From Clostridia bacterium (lineage in GTDB: Bacteria > Bacillota > Clostridia > Christensenellales > Aristaeellaceae), in contig CAAEUQ010000131.1 in the NCBI GenBank assembly GCA_900759005.1, positions 1 to 8,085 of the forward strand: a stretch of 8,085 bases of DNA. The letters run 5' to 3'. The notes under the pieces are model-generated. The model was not told where the DNA came from. It ran no database searches and worked only from the letters and a program-made list of their open reading frames with translations. Both the position numbers and the translations under genes were made by a program. This document shows, piece after piece, positions 1-6,396 of the stretch (positions are counted from its first letter, which is position 1; each line of letters starts with the position of its first letter).

Positions 1-803
1 CGCGAAGATGGCTGAAGCTGGGACCGGTGAGCTTTCAGCCTTCAGAAATGGCGAAATACGCATCGATCCTGTATCTCGCCCGCGCGCTGAGCATGAAAAC
101 GCGCGATGTTCGGCGTTTTTTTACCGGACTGGTTCCGATGTTCATTCTTCCCGGGGCAATGTTTCTGCTGATTCTGCTTCAGCCGAACCTGTCCACGGCG
201 GGCAGCATTCTGATCGTCGCGGCGGTTATGGTGATGATTGCGGGCGCAAAGTGGGCGCATCTTGCGCTGATTGGCGTTTCGGGGCTTGCGCTCGGCACGT
301 TTTACGCGCTCAGCGAGGATTATCGCCGTGCACGGCTGATGTCGTTTCGCCGGCCGTTTGATTTCCTGACGAAGGAAGGCTATCAGCTTTCGCAATCGCT
401 GATCGCGTTCGGTTCCGGAGGTCTCTTCGGCATGGGGCTCGGCATGGGACGGCAGAAATACGCGTTCCTGCCGTATCCGGAATCGGATTTCATCTTCGCG
501 GTGGTCGGCGAGGATCTGGGCTTTTTCGGCTGCGTGGGCATTTTGGTTTTGTTCATGGCGTTTCTGTTTTTCGGGCTGAGAATCGCAATCCGCTGCGAGG
601 ACCGGTTCGGAAGCCTGCTTGCGGGCGGAATTACGTGCATGATCGGCGTGCAATGCGTGCTGAACGTCGCGGTTGTGACTGGGCTGATGCCCACAACGGG
701 CTTGCCGCTTCCGTTTTTCAGTGCGGGCGGCACGAGCATTTCGATCGTCATGTGCGCGGTGGCGGTGCTGATGAATATTTCGGCGAGCACGCGGCGAGAA
801 TAG
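1..803 (+). CDS. ftsW: FtsW/SpoVE-type SEDS septal glycosyltransferase, 5' partial
   Basis: This is the C-terminal 266 residues of a polytopic SEDS protein, which polymerises lipid II into glycan strands at the division septum with a partner class B penicillin-binding protein. The reading frame is open to the left edge (first whole codon at 3) and begins with the family motif RWLKLGPVSFQPSEMAKYA, so the GTG at 27 is internal and not a start. Further signatures are QSLIAFGSGGLFGMGLG, the extracytoplasmic loop LPYPESDFIFAVVGEDLGF, which carries the conserved SEDS acidic residue, and GLPLPFFSAGG near the C-terminus. Several hydrophobic membrane segments are visible. The gene ends 12 bases before divIB, so the two are probably co-transcribed. 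FtsW and the sporulation paralogue SpoVE are hard to separate by sequence alone; the dcw context favours FtsW. The family assignment is very secure. Confidence 0.95.
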   Translation, partial: RRWLKLGPVSFQPSEMAKYASILYLARALSMKTRDVRRFFTGLVPMFILPGAMFLLILLQPNLSTAGSILIVAAVMVMIAGAKWAHLALIGVSGLALGTFYALSEDYRRARLMSFRRPFDFLTKEGYQLSQSLIAFGSGGLFGMGLGMGRQKYAFLPYPESDFIFAVVGEDLGFFGCVGILVLFMAFLFFGLRIAIRCEDRFGSLLAGGITCMIGVQCVLNVAVVTGLMPTTGLPLPFFSAGGTSISIVMCAVAVLMNISASTRRE

Positions 804-815
804 GAGGGAATACGA

Positions 816-1541
816 ATGAAACGCGAAAAACGGACGAAGATTCTGCTGATTCTGCTGATCGCGGCGGCTTGTGCGGGCATTCTCGCAATCGTGCTGACGC
901 GGAGCGTGTTCGTATTGAAGAATGTGATCGTCGAGGGCGCGACCAGCATTTCGGATACCGAGATCATCCGCCTGGGCAAATTCCAGTTCGGGCAGTCGAT
1001 CGGCAGTGTCGATCCCGAAATTGTGCGGGAAAACCTCGAGAGCAGCGGAAAAATTGCGGTGGAGGATGTAAAGATTCAAAAGCCGAGCACGGTTATCCTC
1101 AAGGTGCGTCAGCGCACGCGCGACGCGCTGACGCTGAACGGCGGGCATATCCTCGTGATGGATTCGGACGGCTATGTGATCGACAATCCGACCGAGATGC
1201 CCGAATCCGGCGGCATTTATATTACCGGTCTTGACGGAACGAGCTATAAAATAGGAAAGAAAATCAACGCGCCGGAAAACAAGCTGAGCGCGATGAAGAC
1301 CGTGCTCGAATCGATTCGCAAAATGGATGCTGCGGCGTATGTTTCGGAAATCAATCTGGGCGATCTGATGCAGCTGTCGATCGTCACGCGCTCCGGCGTC
1401 GTTGTAAAGCTCGGAGATACGGGCAATATGGACGAGAAGATTCGATGGATGCGCAGCGCAGTTGCCGATCTCGAAAGCCGCGGTGAAACGCGCGGAACGC
1501 TCGACGTTTCCAGCAGCACGCGCGCGGATTACCGGCCCTGA
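816..1541 (+). CDS. divIB: Cell division protein DivIB/FtsQ, POTRA domain
   Basis: A 241-residue single-pass membrane protein of the FtsQ/DivIB family, a scaffold that links the divisome to septal wall synthesis through FtsL and DivIC/FtsB-type partners. Residues 1-8 are basic and cytoplasmic, about 9-28 form the membrane helix, and about 32-100 form the POTRA domain (VFVLKNVIVEGATSISDTEI, then a SIGSVDPEIVRENL stretch and PSTVILKVRQRTRDA). The beta domain follows (HILVMDSDGYVID, then SEINLGDLMQLSIVTRSG). The start is fixed by AGGAGG at 802-807, eight bases before the ATG and overlapping the ftsW stop codon, which suggests an operon with ftsW. A GC-rich hairpin follows the stop almost at once. 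Length is typical for clostridial members. There is no murG, murB or murC between it and ftsW, which is a notable arrangement. Confidence 0.93.
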   Translation: MKREKRTKILLILLIAAACAGILAIVLTRSVFVLKNVIVEGATSISDTEIIRLGKFQFGQSIGSVDPEIVRENLESSGKIAVEDVKIQKPSTVILKVRQRTRDALTLNGGHILVMDSDGYVIDNPTEMPESGGIYITGLDGTSYKIGKKINAPENKLSAMKTVLESIRKMDAAAYVSEINLGDLMQLSIVTRSGVVVKLGDTGNMDEKIRWMRSAVADLESRGETRGTLDVSSSTRADYRP

Positions 1542-1544
1542 ATG

Positions 1545-1576
1545 AAGCGGCGGCGCTCGAAACGCCGCCGCTTTAA
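1545..1576 (+). terminator. Hairpin terminator after divIB
   Basis: An 11-base-pair perfect stem pairs 1545-1555 with 1563-1573 around a seven-base loop (1556-1562). It starts three bases after the divIB stop codon. The following T tract is short (TTT then AA), so termination may be partial. It marks the boundary between the ftsW-divIB unit and the separately promoted ftsA-ftsZ unit. Confidence 0.6.
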
Positions 1577-1648
1577 GCAAAGATTATGGATTTAACGCGC
1601 GGTATGACAGATTCCGGACGGGATTTTGAAAGAATTTCGACATATGCG

Positions 1649-1665
1649 GAAAATTGCGAATTTTC
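1649..1665. promoter_or_regulatory. Perfect inverted repeat upstream of the ftsA promoter
   Basis: GAAAATT and AATTTTC form perfect seven-base arms around GCG. The repeat ends 11 bases before the -35 hexamer at 1677, so its centre would lie roughly 55 bases upstream of transcription start. Its position and symmetry fit a dimeric regulator site, but no regulator is recognised. It could also be a chance AT-rich palindrome. The sequence is directly visible; a regulatory role is inference. Confidence 0.4.
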
Positions 1666-1676
1666 ACCGTTTCATG

Positions 1677-1706
1677 TTTGCATCTGCGCGAAAATCCATG
1701 TATAAT
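1677..1706 (+). promoter_or_regulatory. Sigma-A type promoter for ftsA-ftsZ
   Basis: The -10 element is a perfect TATAAT at 1701-1706, preceded directly by TG. The best -35 is TTTGCA at 1677-1682 (four of six matches to TTGACA) with an 18-base spacer; TTGCAT at 1678-1683 with 17 bases is an alternative. Start of transcription would fall near 1713, giving a leader of about 60 bases before the ftsA start codon. A perfect ten-base palindrome, ATACTAGTAT at 1705-1714, overlaps the end of the -10 element and the probable start point. Confidence 0.8.
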
Positions 1707-1754
1707 ACTAGTATGTAAGCATAAAGTAGCGCCTTATGGGTGTACTTTGAAGAT

Positions 1755-1760
1755 AGGTGG
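1755..1760 (+). promoter_or_regulatory. Ribosome binding site that sets the ftsA start
   Basis: AGGTGG lies 11 bases before ATG 1772. A GTG at 1757 is in frame but is itself part of this site and has no good Shine-Dalgarno sequence of its own, so ATG 1772 is preferred. ATG 1778 is also in frame but lies 17 bases away. Confidence 0.65.
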
Positions 1761-1771
1761 TCGATCAGATC

Positions 1772-2965
1772 ATGAAAATGCAGATTGCTGCCATCGAATT
1801 CGGAACCTCGAAGATCGTTACGATGATCGCCCGCAACAGCGGTCTGGACCGGCTGGATATCGTCGGCTCCGGAACGGTTCCCTATGATGGCTATACGGAC
1901 GGGAACTGGAACACGCCGCGCCAGATGGTGCAGCGCGTGCGCGATTCCATTGCCGCCGCTGAAATGGAAGCGAATACGAAGATTCGCGAAATCTATGTGG
2001 GCGTTCCCGGCGAATATGTGCACGTTTTCAGCGTGGAAGCGTCGGTGGATGCGCCGAACGGCGAGATTACGGACGAGACGATCAACGCCGTTCAGGACGC
2101 TGCGGCGGATAAGCTGCACCTGAGCGAATCGGGCTGCATGGTGCTGCATCGCTCTCCCGCATGGTTCATCGTGGATGACGGCAAGCAGACGATGTCCCCG
2201 CTGGGCGGCGGCAATAAGCTGACCGCGATGATCACGTTCATCGTTGCCGATCAGAATTTTATCGACGATATCCGCGAAATGCTGGGCGTTTTGAATATCA
2301 CGATTCTCGGTTTCCTCGCGACGACGCTGGGCGAAGCGCTGCTCCTGCTTTCGCTGGACGATCGCGACCGCGGCTCGCTTCTGATCGACTGCGGATACCT
2401 GAACACCGAAATCAGCGTCGTTCAGGGCGATGCGGTGGTTTACCACGCGATTTTGCCCAAGGGCGGCGGGCATGTGACTGCCGATCTCGCGATGGCGCTG
2501 AAGATTCCCATGCGTGCGGCGGAGCAGATCAAGCGCAATTATGTGTTCAATCCCGACGAGTTCGACAAGGATTCGTTCGCGGAGGTCTATGACGGGGCGG
2601 GCAATCGGCTTACTTTCCCGCGCGAGCAGGTGAAGGAAACCATCGAAAAGACCATGGACGATCTGGCGGAGATGATTCGCCTGACGATTGAGGACGACGC
2701 GGCGCAGTTCCTGGGACCGCGCTCGCAGGTGTATCTGACCGGCGGCGGCGTTTCGCTGATGCGCGGCGCGCGCGAATATCTGTCCGGAAAGATCGGCCGT
2801 CCCGTGAAGGTTACGGCGGCGAAGTCCTCGAAGATGAACAGCCCGGTTTATTCTTCTGCGCTGGGGCTGGCGGATCTGATTTTCGATTCGCTGGAGCAGA
2901 ACGCCGGCGGCGCGGAGGGCACAGTGGGCAAATTCCGCGGCATTCTGAAGGGCAAGAACAAATAA
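1772..2965 (+). CDS. ftsA: Cell division protein FtsA (divergent actin-like)
   Basis: A 397-residue actin-fold protein of the FtsA family, which tethers FtsZ filaments to the inner membrane and recruits later divisome proteins. Its place directly before ftsZ supports this. The N-terminal lobe starts QIAAIEFGTSKIV; the FtsA-specific 1C (SHS2) insertion covers about residues 80-160; the connecting motif is AILPKGGGHVTADLA (226-240) and the adenosine motif is YLTGGGVSLMRGAREYL (321-337). Two nucleotide-binding loops are unusual: phosphate loop 1 reads EFGT (9-12) where the family normally has D-x-G-T, and loop 2 reads DCGYLNTE (206-213) where a glycine-rich D-x-G-G-G-x-T-T is expected. The C-terminus ends in VGKFRGILKGKNK, a short basic segment that may act as the membrane-targeting helix. 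Starting at GTG 1757 instead would add five residues. It is probably transcribed from the promoter at 1677-1706 and precedes ftsZ by 33 bases. Confidence 0.9.
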   Translation: MKMQIAAIEFGTSKIVTMIARNSGLDRLDIVGSGTVPYDGYTDGNWNTPRQMVQRVRDSIAAAEMEANTKIREIYVGVPGEYVHVFSVEASVDAPNGEITDETINAVQDAAADKLHLSESGCMVLHRSPAWFIVDDGKQTMSPLGGGNKLTAMITFIVADQNFIDDIREMLGVLNITILGFLATTLGEALLLLSLDDRDRGSLLIDCGYLNTEISVVQGDAVVYHAILPKGGGHVTADLAMALKIPMRAAEQIKRNYVFNPDEFDKDSFAEVYDGAGNRLTFPREQVKETIEKTMDDLAEMIRLTIEDDAAQFLGPRSQVYLTGGGVSLMRGAREYLSGKIGRPVKVTAAKSSKMNSPVYSSALGLADLIFDSLEQNAGGAEGTVGKFRGILKGKNK

Positions 2966-2984
2966 CGACCAAATACATTTTGAC

Positions 2985-2990
2985 GAGGGG
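2985..2990 (+). promoter_or_regulatory. Ribosome binding site that sets the ftsZ GTG start
   Basis: GAGGGG lies eight bases before GTG 2999, ideal spacing. The ATG at 2992 is out of frame and too close; the in-frame ATG at 3014 is too far. The resulting N-terminus MLDFEM resembles the MLEFD start of many clostridial FtsZ proteins, which supports the GTG. Confidence 0.75.
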
Positions 2991-2998
2991 GATGCCTT

Positions 2999-4261
2999 GT
3001 GCTGGATTTCGAAATGGAAAAGGACAACAATTTTGCTGCGATTAAGGTCGTCGGCGTCGGCGGCGCGGGAACGAACGCGGTTAACCGCATGGTGGACGCG
3101 AATTTGCAGGGCGTAGACTTCATCGCGATCAATACCGATAATCAGGCGCTGGCGCTGTCCAAGGCGCAGACCAAGATCCAGATCGGCGAAAAGTTGACGA
3201 AGGGTCTGGGCGCGGGCGCGAACCCCGAAGTCGGTCAGAAGGCGGCGGAGGAAAGCCGCGAGGAAATCGCCGATACGCTGAAGGGCTCCGACCTGGTGTT
3301 CATCACCTGCGGCATGGGCGGCGGCACCGGCACGGGCGCGGCTCCGGTAATTGCGGAAATTGCGCGCGATATGGGCATTCTCACCATCGGCGTCGTTTCG
3401 AAGCCGTTCCTGTTTGAGGGCCGTCAGCGTATGCGTAACGCCGAAGCGGGCATCGAACGCCTGAAGGCGCACGTCGACACGCTGGTCGTCGTTCCGAACG
3501 ATCGCCTGCTCAGTGTCGTGACCAAGGGCACGACCATGACCGAAGCGTTCCGCATTGCGGACGATACGCTCCGGCAGGGCATTCAGGGCATTTCCGACCT
3601 GATCGCCGTTCCGTCCATGATCAATCTGGACTTCGCGGACGTTCGCACGGTGATGCAGAGCCGCGGCCTTGCACACATGGGCATCGGCATGGGCAAGGGC
3701 GAGAACCGCATGGTAGAGGCTGCGAAGCAGGCAATCTCCAGCCCGATGCTGGAAACCTCGATCGACGGCGCGCGCGCGGTGCTGATCAACATCACCGGCG
3801 GCCCGGACACCTCGATCGTCGATATCAACGAAGCAGCGCAGCTGATCACCGCCGCCGCTGATCCGGAAGCAAATATCATCTTCGGTGCGGGCATCGATGA
3901 AAACCTCAAGGACGAGGTGAAGATCACTGTGATTGCGACCGGCTTTGAAAAGACCCCGTTCGCGGAGGAAAAGAAGCCCGAGCAGCCTGCGGAGGAAACC
4001 GCGAAGGCGGAGCCGGAAACGACAGAGCCGCGCCGCGAGCGTCCGGTGCGCACGTATGAAGAGGAGCGTCCCGTTTCCCCGATCTTCGAATCGCGCCGCA
4101 CGCGCCCGTCGGATGATTATCAGTCCGAACGCCGCGCGCCGCAGCCGCAGCGCCGTCCTCGTGCGTATCAGGACGATTACCAGGATGGCAATCGCCAGCC
4201 CGCGCGCCGCGGATTTACGCCGGACGTGCCGAGCTTCATGCGCAAAAAGAACGATAACTGA
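2999..4261 (+). CDS. ftsZ: Cell division GTPase FtsZ
   Basis: A 420-residue tubulin-family GTPase that polymerises into the cytokinetic ring at midcell. The GTPase domain begins IKVVGVGGAGTNAVNRM (15-31). The tubulin signature GGGTGTG is at 107-113, and the T7 synergy loop NLDFADV is at 209-215 with the catalytic acidic residues D211 and D214. The globular core ends near residue 316 (VIATGFEK). A disordered, charged linker follows, rich in Pro, Glu, Arg and Gln (about 320-403), in which DDYQ occurs twice. The C-terminal peptide TPDVPSFMRKK (407-417) is the conserved tail that binds FtsA and other membrane partners. All key residues are intact. The start is GTG with a well-placed GAGGGG. The gene lies 33 bases after ftsA, so the two form one unit, closed by the terminator at 4273-4304. 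Confidence 0.98.
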   Translation: MLDFEMEKDNNFAAIKVVGVGGAGTNAVNRMVDANLQGVDFIAINTDNQALALSKAQTKIQIGEKLTKGLGAGANPEVGQKAAEESREEIADTLKGSDLVFITCGMGGGTGTGAAPVIAEIARDMGILTIGVVSKPFLFEGRQRMRNAEAGIERLKAHVDTLVVVPNDRLLSVVTKGTTMTEAFRIADDTLRQGIQGISDLIAVPSMINLDFADVRTVMQSRGLAHMGIGMGKGENRMVEAAKQAISSPMLETSIDGARAVLINITGGPDTSIVDINEAAQLITAAADPEANIIFGAGIDENLKDEVKITVIATGFEKTPFAEEKKPEQPAEETAKAEPETTEPRRERPVRTYEEERPVSPIFESRRTRPSDDYQSERRAPQPQRRPRAYQDDYQDGNRQPARRGFTPDVPSFMRKKNDN

Positions 4262-4272
4262 TCGAAATGCAG

Positions 4273-4304
4273 AACCTGCCCCGCGCTTTGCGGGACAGGT
4301 TTTT
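4273..4304 (+). terminator. Intrinsic terminator of the ftsA-ftsZ unit
   Basis: A stem pairs 4273-4284 with 4290-4301, with one C/A mismatch (4279/4295), around a five-base loop (GCTTT). It ends in a run of five T (4300-4304). It lies 11 bases after the ftsZ stop codon and only ten bases before the next start codon. Confidence 0.88.
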
Positions 4305-4314
4305 GATGTGAAAT

Positions 4315-4887
4315 ATGATTATTTATGCAACAAAGGAAACGGTTCGGCGGTTCAATCTGCCGCTGATCGACGCCGCCGCGAAGCAGCTGACGGCAGCGCA
4401 GATGGACGCGCTTTCGCGGGAACGGGGGAGCGGGCTGTTTGAATGGGGCTGCAAGGTATTCGATTGCTGCGGAATGGAATGCGTTCAGATCACGCATTCG
4501 GCGAGCCGTCTGACGATAATGCACTTTGATACGAATGCAAAGGATGCGCGCGCGACGATTCCATTGGCGCTGCAAGGCTACCTTTTCGACATTTATGGGG
4601 GCGATCGCGCCATGCGGCGCGCGCTGAATCGCTATTTTATGGCCGCAAACATTGTGGTTTTTGATTTGATTCATGATCGAAGGCTGATCGGCGCGCTGAA
4701 TCAGGTCGAGCTCGAATGGGATTTGGACGAAGAACACTTAAGCGAATATGTCGAAAACGATATTTTGCAAACGCGGAAAATCAATCGCGATATTGCGGAG
4801 CGATACCGCGCCGTCAAAATCAACGGCAAAAGCGAGTACATCATGCCGAAAGCGTATTTTCGGGAAATGATTCTGAATCATGTATAG
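4315..4887 (+). CDS. Uncharacterised protein, probable DUF6933 family
   Basis: A soluble 190-residue protein with no signal peptide or membrane segment. The opening MIIYATKETVRRFNLPL, followed by a Trp/Gly motif (FEWGCKVFDCCG, 42-53), a beta-rich stretch (ECVQITHSASRLTIMHFD, 55-72) and a helical C-terminal half, matches my recollection of DUF6933 proteins; that assignment comes from memory and is not a database result. No function is known to me. Three cysteines lie at 46, 51 and 52 and one more at 56, but no clear metal-site spacing is seen. The conserved-looking N-terminus supports ATG 4315, yet the bases before it (GATGTGAAAT) hold no Shine-Dalgarno sequence. The ftsZ terminator ends ten bases upstream, so there is no room for a promoter between them: expression must come from read-through or from a promoter inside ftsZ. 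The gene ends at a hairpin facing the convergent anti-sigma gene. Confidence 0.75.
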   Translation: MIIYATKETVRRFNLPLIDAAAKQLTAAQMDALSRERGSGLFEWGCKVFDCCGMECVQITHSASRLTIMHFDTNAKDARATIPLALQGYLFDIYGGDRAMRRALNRYFMAANIVVFDLIHDRRLIGALNQVELEWDLDEEHLSEYVENDILQTRKINRDIAERYRAVKINGKSEYIMPKAYFREMILNHV

Positions 4888-4889
4888 AC

Positions 4890-4924
4890 AGCCGGACTTT
4901 GAATGAATATTCAAAGCCCGGTTT
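4890..4924. terminator. Hairpin between convergent genes
   Basis: CTTTGAAT (4897-4904) pairs perfectly with ATTCAAAG (4909-4916) around a four-base loop. After one A/C mismatch the stem continues with CCGG (4892-4895) against CCGG (4918-4921) and two weaker pairs. TTT follows on the + strand. It fills the 39 bases between the + strand gene ending at 4887 and the - strand gene ending at 4927. It best serves the + strand gene; the - strand side has no T run, so bidirectional action is uncertain. Confidence 0.65.
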
Positions 4925-4926
4925 CC

Positions 4927-6393
4927 TCATTTGGAGATAAGGTCGCTGAAATATTCGGAGAGAATGTCCGTCGCCGACGCGCCGCCGTCGTTCGCGAACG
5001 CTTCCCATTCCTCCTCGCGCGTGCGATAGGAATAGCGAATGCCGAGATAGCTCAAAAACGGACACGAATCGAACGCAATCGGCAATCGAACGGTCGAACC
5101 GTTTGCGCGCGTGAGCTCAATCCACGCTTCGCCCGCGCCGCAAACCGCTTCCTGTCCATTCGGGAGGGATTGTGCGAGCCGATCAACGAGCGCGGCGCAC
5201 GCTTCGCCGTCGATGGTCTGCTCTACGCCGTTGTAGTGAAGCGCTGCGGAAACGACGTTCGTCAGAGCCAGCCGCTCCTCCAGCGCCATGCTGTTCGTTT
5301 CCAGCAAGTCCTGATCGATATAGCCGTCGAGCGGGCCCAAATCATCCGCGCTGAAGCCGAAGGAGGAATCCTCGTCGTTCCTCCGAACGGAGACGTGCAG
5401 CCGATTGTCGTCTGTGGGGTAAAAGCTGACGCATGTGATTTCTGCGTCGGATGCGAGCGTATCGAGCTGCTTGCCGTTTGAATCGTAAATCGGCGCGGAA
5501 TCCGCCTTCAGCGTCGCACGCATCAGCGATTCCTCGTAAACCCATGTCCTGCCGTAAACCTCGCCGATATGAATCCAGCCGGCGGGATCCGTGGGCAGCA
5601 TATCGGTATAGCTCCAGAAGGGCATGATCGAGGCGTAAATCCAGTTTCCGTACTGCGCGATCAGATAGATCGATTCGCCGCCCTCCAGCGAACGCAGCGC
5701 GGGCGAATTCATGCTGCATCCGAGCCGCAGGCTTGCGCCGCTTTCGCGCACAACGCCGGGAAGATCCAGATATTTGACCGGCGAAAGCAGCAGCGCGGCG
5801 TGCTTCGTGGCGGTATCCTGATTGACGATCCAGCCGGTGCGCACGCATTCCTCGATTTCGTCCCACCATTGCACGCGCCATACCTCGTCGTTTCGACTTT
5901 CCGTTCGCCCATAGCCAATGCGCACGGAATCGCCGGAGATCAGCGTCGCGATGACCTCCGAATTCAAATCCTCGCTCGCGCGAACGGGGATCGTCTCGTC
6001 CGACGGATAGCCGACCAGATACGAAGCGCCATACAGCCTTTGCGTTTCAAACGCATCCTCCGATGGCTTCACGACGCCTTCGCCATCCTCCAGCATGGTC
6101 AGCTCCGTCGGTTCGGGTGTGACGGACGGTTCGGGCAAAGCGGTTGCTGCGACGATCGGCGCAGGGGAGACGCGATCGGGCTTCGATCTTGAAAGCGTAA
6201 GCCATACGCCGCCGACGATTAGAACGAGCAGGATTGCCGCGGCGAACAGAATGGCGATCGAATTGGATTTTCGGCGAACGGGCTTCCTGTGCTTCGATTT
6301 CCGCAGTTCGCACGTCATTTTTGCTTCCAGCGCATCCAGAAATGCCGGATCGGGCGCGAGTTCGCGCTTCAGAGATTCAAATCGTTCTTTCAT
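4927..6393 (-). CDS. Probable membrane anti-sigma factor with extracellular SH3-like repeats
   Basis: A 488-residue single-pass protein translated with the ECF sigma gene just upstream, so probably its anti-sigma factor and signal sensor (inference from context). Residues 1-44 are cytoplasmic, starting MKERFESLKRELAPDPAFL and becoming very basic (KSKHRKPVRRKS). About 45-67 form one membrane helix. A Pro/Thr/Glu-rich linker (77-98) leads to the outside. Two bacterial SH3-like repeats can be traced: about 133-190 (IPVRASEDLNSEVIATLISGD to TGWI) and about 214-275 (SLRLGCSMNSPALRSLEGGE to GWIHIG), with a weaker possible third at 291-360. The C-terminal 115 residues are an unassigned alpha/beta domain. 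Six ectodomain cysteines (183, 226, 321, 399, 418, 444) could form disulfides. The zinc anti-sigma motif H-x3-C-x2-C is absent. The start follows AGGAGG by eight bases, three bases after the sigma stop codon. An SH3-containing wall-associated protein without anti-sigma activity remains possible. Confidence 0.8.
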   Translation of the reverse strand: MKERFESLKRELAPDPAFLDALEAKMTCELRKSKHRKPVRRKSNSIAILFAAAILLVLIVGGVWLTLSRSKPDRVSPAPIVAATALPEPSVTPEPTELTMLEDGEGVVKPSEDAFETQRLYGASYLVGYPSDETIPVRASEDLNSEVIATLISGDSVRIGYGRTESRNDEVWRVQWWDEIEECVRTGWIVNQDTATKHAALLLSPVKYLDLPGVVRESGASLRLGCSMNSPALRSLEGGESIYLIAQYGNWIYASIMPFWSYTDMLPTDPAGWIHIGEVYGRTWVYEESLMRATLKADSAPIYDSNGKQLDTLASDAEITCVSFYPTDDNRLHVSVRRNDEDSSFGFSADDLGPLDGYIDQDLLETNSMALEERLALTNVVSAALHYNGVEQTIDGEACAALVDRLAQSLPNGQEAVCGAGEAWIELTRANGSTVRLPIAFDSCPFLSYLGIRYSYRTREEEWEAFANDGGASATDILSEYFSDLISK

Positions 6394-6396
6394 TCG

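Noticed and set aside
42..1580. A 512-codon open frame on the - strand opposite ftsW and divIB
   Set aside because: It mirrors well-supported genes on the + strand. GC-rich third positions remove stop codons from the antisense frame; the translation is Arg/His/Asn-rich with no recognisable domain.
1720..1748. Alternative small hairpins in the ftsA leader (CATAA/TTATG and AAAGTA/TACTTT)
   Set aside because: Stems of only five or six weak pairs with long loops; not enough to claim a riboswitch or attenuator.
1757..1771. GTG 1757 as the ftsA start
   Set aside because: It overlaps the only good ribosome binding site, which is better used by ATG 1772.
1664..3676. A 670-codon open frame on the - strand opposite ftsA and ftsZ
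   Set aside because: Same cause: antisense shadow of two secure genes, of low complexity in Arg, His and Ala, running across the promoter and intergenic regions without its own signals.
3933..4442. A 169-codon + strand frame overlapping the end of ftsZ
   Set aside because: Almost entirely Arg/Ala/Ser, reads through the ftsZ terminator and into the next gene in the wrong frame; a by-product of the Arg-rich linker region of ftsZ.
4903..6192. Open frames of 192 and 207 codons on the + strand opposite the anti-sigma gene
   Set aside because: No ribosome binding site or domain; the - strand gene has a membrane helix, SH3-like repeats and a strong ribosome binding site.
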